DNA of 6,769 bases from Planctomycetota bacterium (lineage in GTDB: Bacteria > Planctomycetota > Phycisphaerae > UBA1845). Positions 6,086 through 6,769 of this stretch are shown here, in pieces. A program made the position numbers and the translations under genes. Location of the stretch: NCBI GenBank assembly GCA_022563615.1, contig JADFMZ010000179.1:1-6769 (forward strand), given 5' to 3'. Below the pieces are notes generated by a model. That model had not been told where the DNA came from. It was given only the letters and a program-made list of their open reading frames with translations, and made no database searches. Position 1 is the first letter of the stretch. Each line of letters starts with the position of its first letter.

Positions 6086-6763
6086 TTATTGCAGGTCGAC
6101 GCGTTCCTGCCACGCTGCGTCGACGTCGGCGAGTTCCTGCTCAAGCTTCTCGGTTTGCTCTTGCAATTCCGCCAGCATTTCGGGGATCTTGTAGATGGTC
6201 GGGTCACCAAATCGGTCGTGGAGTTCGGCCAATGCGGTCTCGTGCTGAACGACCAACTCTTCGAGCTTATCAATCGAAAGGCGGTCATAGGATGACGGGG
6301 AAGATCGTTTTGGCTGGAGAGAATTCCGGCCCTTCGTTTTCTTGCGGTTTGATGGTTTACCGGGTTTTCGTTGTTTCTCGATCTGTTCTACGTAGAACGA
6401 GTAGTTCCCTTCGAACACGGCGCACCCGTCACTTCGCATGACCAAAAGCCGATCAACAAGGCTGTCGAGGAAGAATCGATCGTGGCTGACAACGACGATC
6501 GTGCCGGGAAACTCCTTGAGCGCGTCTTCGAGGGCTCCGCAAGAGCGGATGTCCAGGTGGTTGGTCGGTTCGTCGAGGATGAGGATATCCGGCGAGTCGA
6601 GTATTAGCTTGAGCAGTCGTATGCGCGATTGCTCTCCGCCGGAAAGCCGGCACAGCGGCTTGAACACGTCGTCGCCGGTGAACAGGAAACGCGCGAGCAG
6701 GGAACGGGCATCGGGCTCACTGAGGCCGGGGCATGCCGCCCGGACTTCATCGACCGCGGTTCG
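6086..6763 (-). CDS. ABC-F family ATPase, C-terminal part; interrupted by an in-frame stop near the window end
   Basis: ABC-F proteins are soluble tandem-ATPase factors that act on the ribosome (translation regulation or antibiotic protection); they have no membrane domain. This frame holds the second nucleotide-binding domain from just before the signature onward: ...VRAACPGLSEPDARSLLAR, LSGGEQSR (ABC signature), LILDEPTNHLDI (Walker B and D-loop), VVVSHDRFFL (H-switch). A Lys-rich linker and an alpha-helical coiled-coil C-terminal domain (SIDKLEELVVQHETALAELH to AWQERVDLQ) follow, ending at TAA 6086-6088. The family likeness continues to about 6763, where an in-frame TAG at 6764-6766 stops it. 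Downstream of that TAG the only usual start codon before the signature is GTG 6665-6667, which would give 193 residues with no Walker A and so no functional ATPase. Either the gene is broken, a frameshift lies at the edge, or there is a sequence error. It converges on the tRNA with a 35-base gap. Confidence 0.8.
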   Translation of the reverse strand, partial: RTAVDEVRAACPGLSEPDARSLLARFLFTGDDVFKPLCRLSGGEQSRIRLLKLILDSPDILILDEPTNHLDIRSCGALEDALKEFPGTIVVVSHDRFFLDSLVDRLLVMRSDGCAVFEGNYSFYVEQIEKQRKPGKPSNRKKTKGRNSLQPKRSSPSSYDRLSIDKLEELVVQHETALAELHDRFGDPTIYKIPEMLAELQEQTEKLEQELADVDAAWQERVDLQ

Positions 6764-6769
6764 CTATGA

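Overview
The window reads as a high-GC bacterial chromosome segment, most likely from Planctomycetota. Four lines of evidence point there: a PEP-CTERM protein, two secreted proteins ending in a dockerin-like tail with Cys spacing typical of that phylum, a Cys-rich module inserted into a beta-helix protein, and an IS66-like transposase end. The phylum call is inference from protein style; no rRNA or marker gene is present.

Layout. 2-118 (+): last 38 codons of a probable IS66-like transposase. 119-389: non-coding leader with three adjacent short dyads and a weak promoter. 390-1010 (+): small PEP-CTERM secreted protein. 1072-2262 (-): subtilisin-like S8 protease with signal peptide, prodomain, Asp and His, which stops before the catalytic Ser. 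2298-3572 (-): FG-GAP repeat protein with seven repeats and a dockerin-like tail. It lies 35 bases upstream of the protease, so the two are probably co-transcribed from a sigma70-type promoter at 3628-3656. 3573-3943: intergenic region with that promoter, a 47-codon candidate small gene (-), a plus-strand promoter with a perfect TATAAT, and a dyad over the next start codon. 3944-5881 (+): 645-residue right-handed beta-helix protein with a 12-Cys insertion and a dockerin-like tail. 5884-5933: 10-bp perfect inverted repeat. 5978-6050 (+): tRNA-Lys(CTT). 6086-6763 (-): C-terminal part of an ABC-F ATPase, interrupted by an in-frame TAG next to the window end.

How the genes relate. Four of the protein genes encode exported proteins with no shared enzymatic pathway: a protease (probably dead), a beta-propeller, a beta-helix and a small PEP-CTERM protein. 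They look like cell-surface or envelope proteins. Two end in the same dockerin-like tail and one in PEP-CTERM, so two C-terminal targeting signals sit side by side. The tRNA and ABC-F gene belong to translation and are unrelated to the secreted set.

I see no defence system, CRISPR array, biosynthetic cluster or other clearly new multi-gene system. The most interesting items are the truncated protease, the Cys-rich insertion, the unassigned 47-codon ORF, the dyads near two start sites and the interrupted ABC-F gene.
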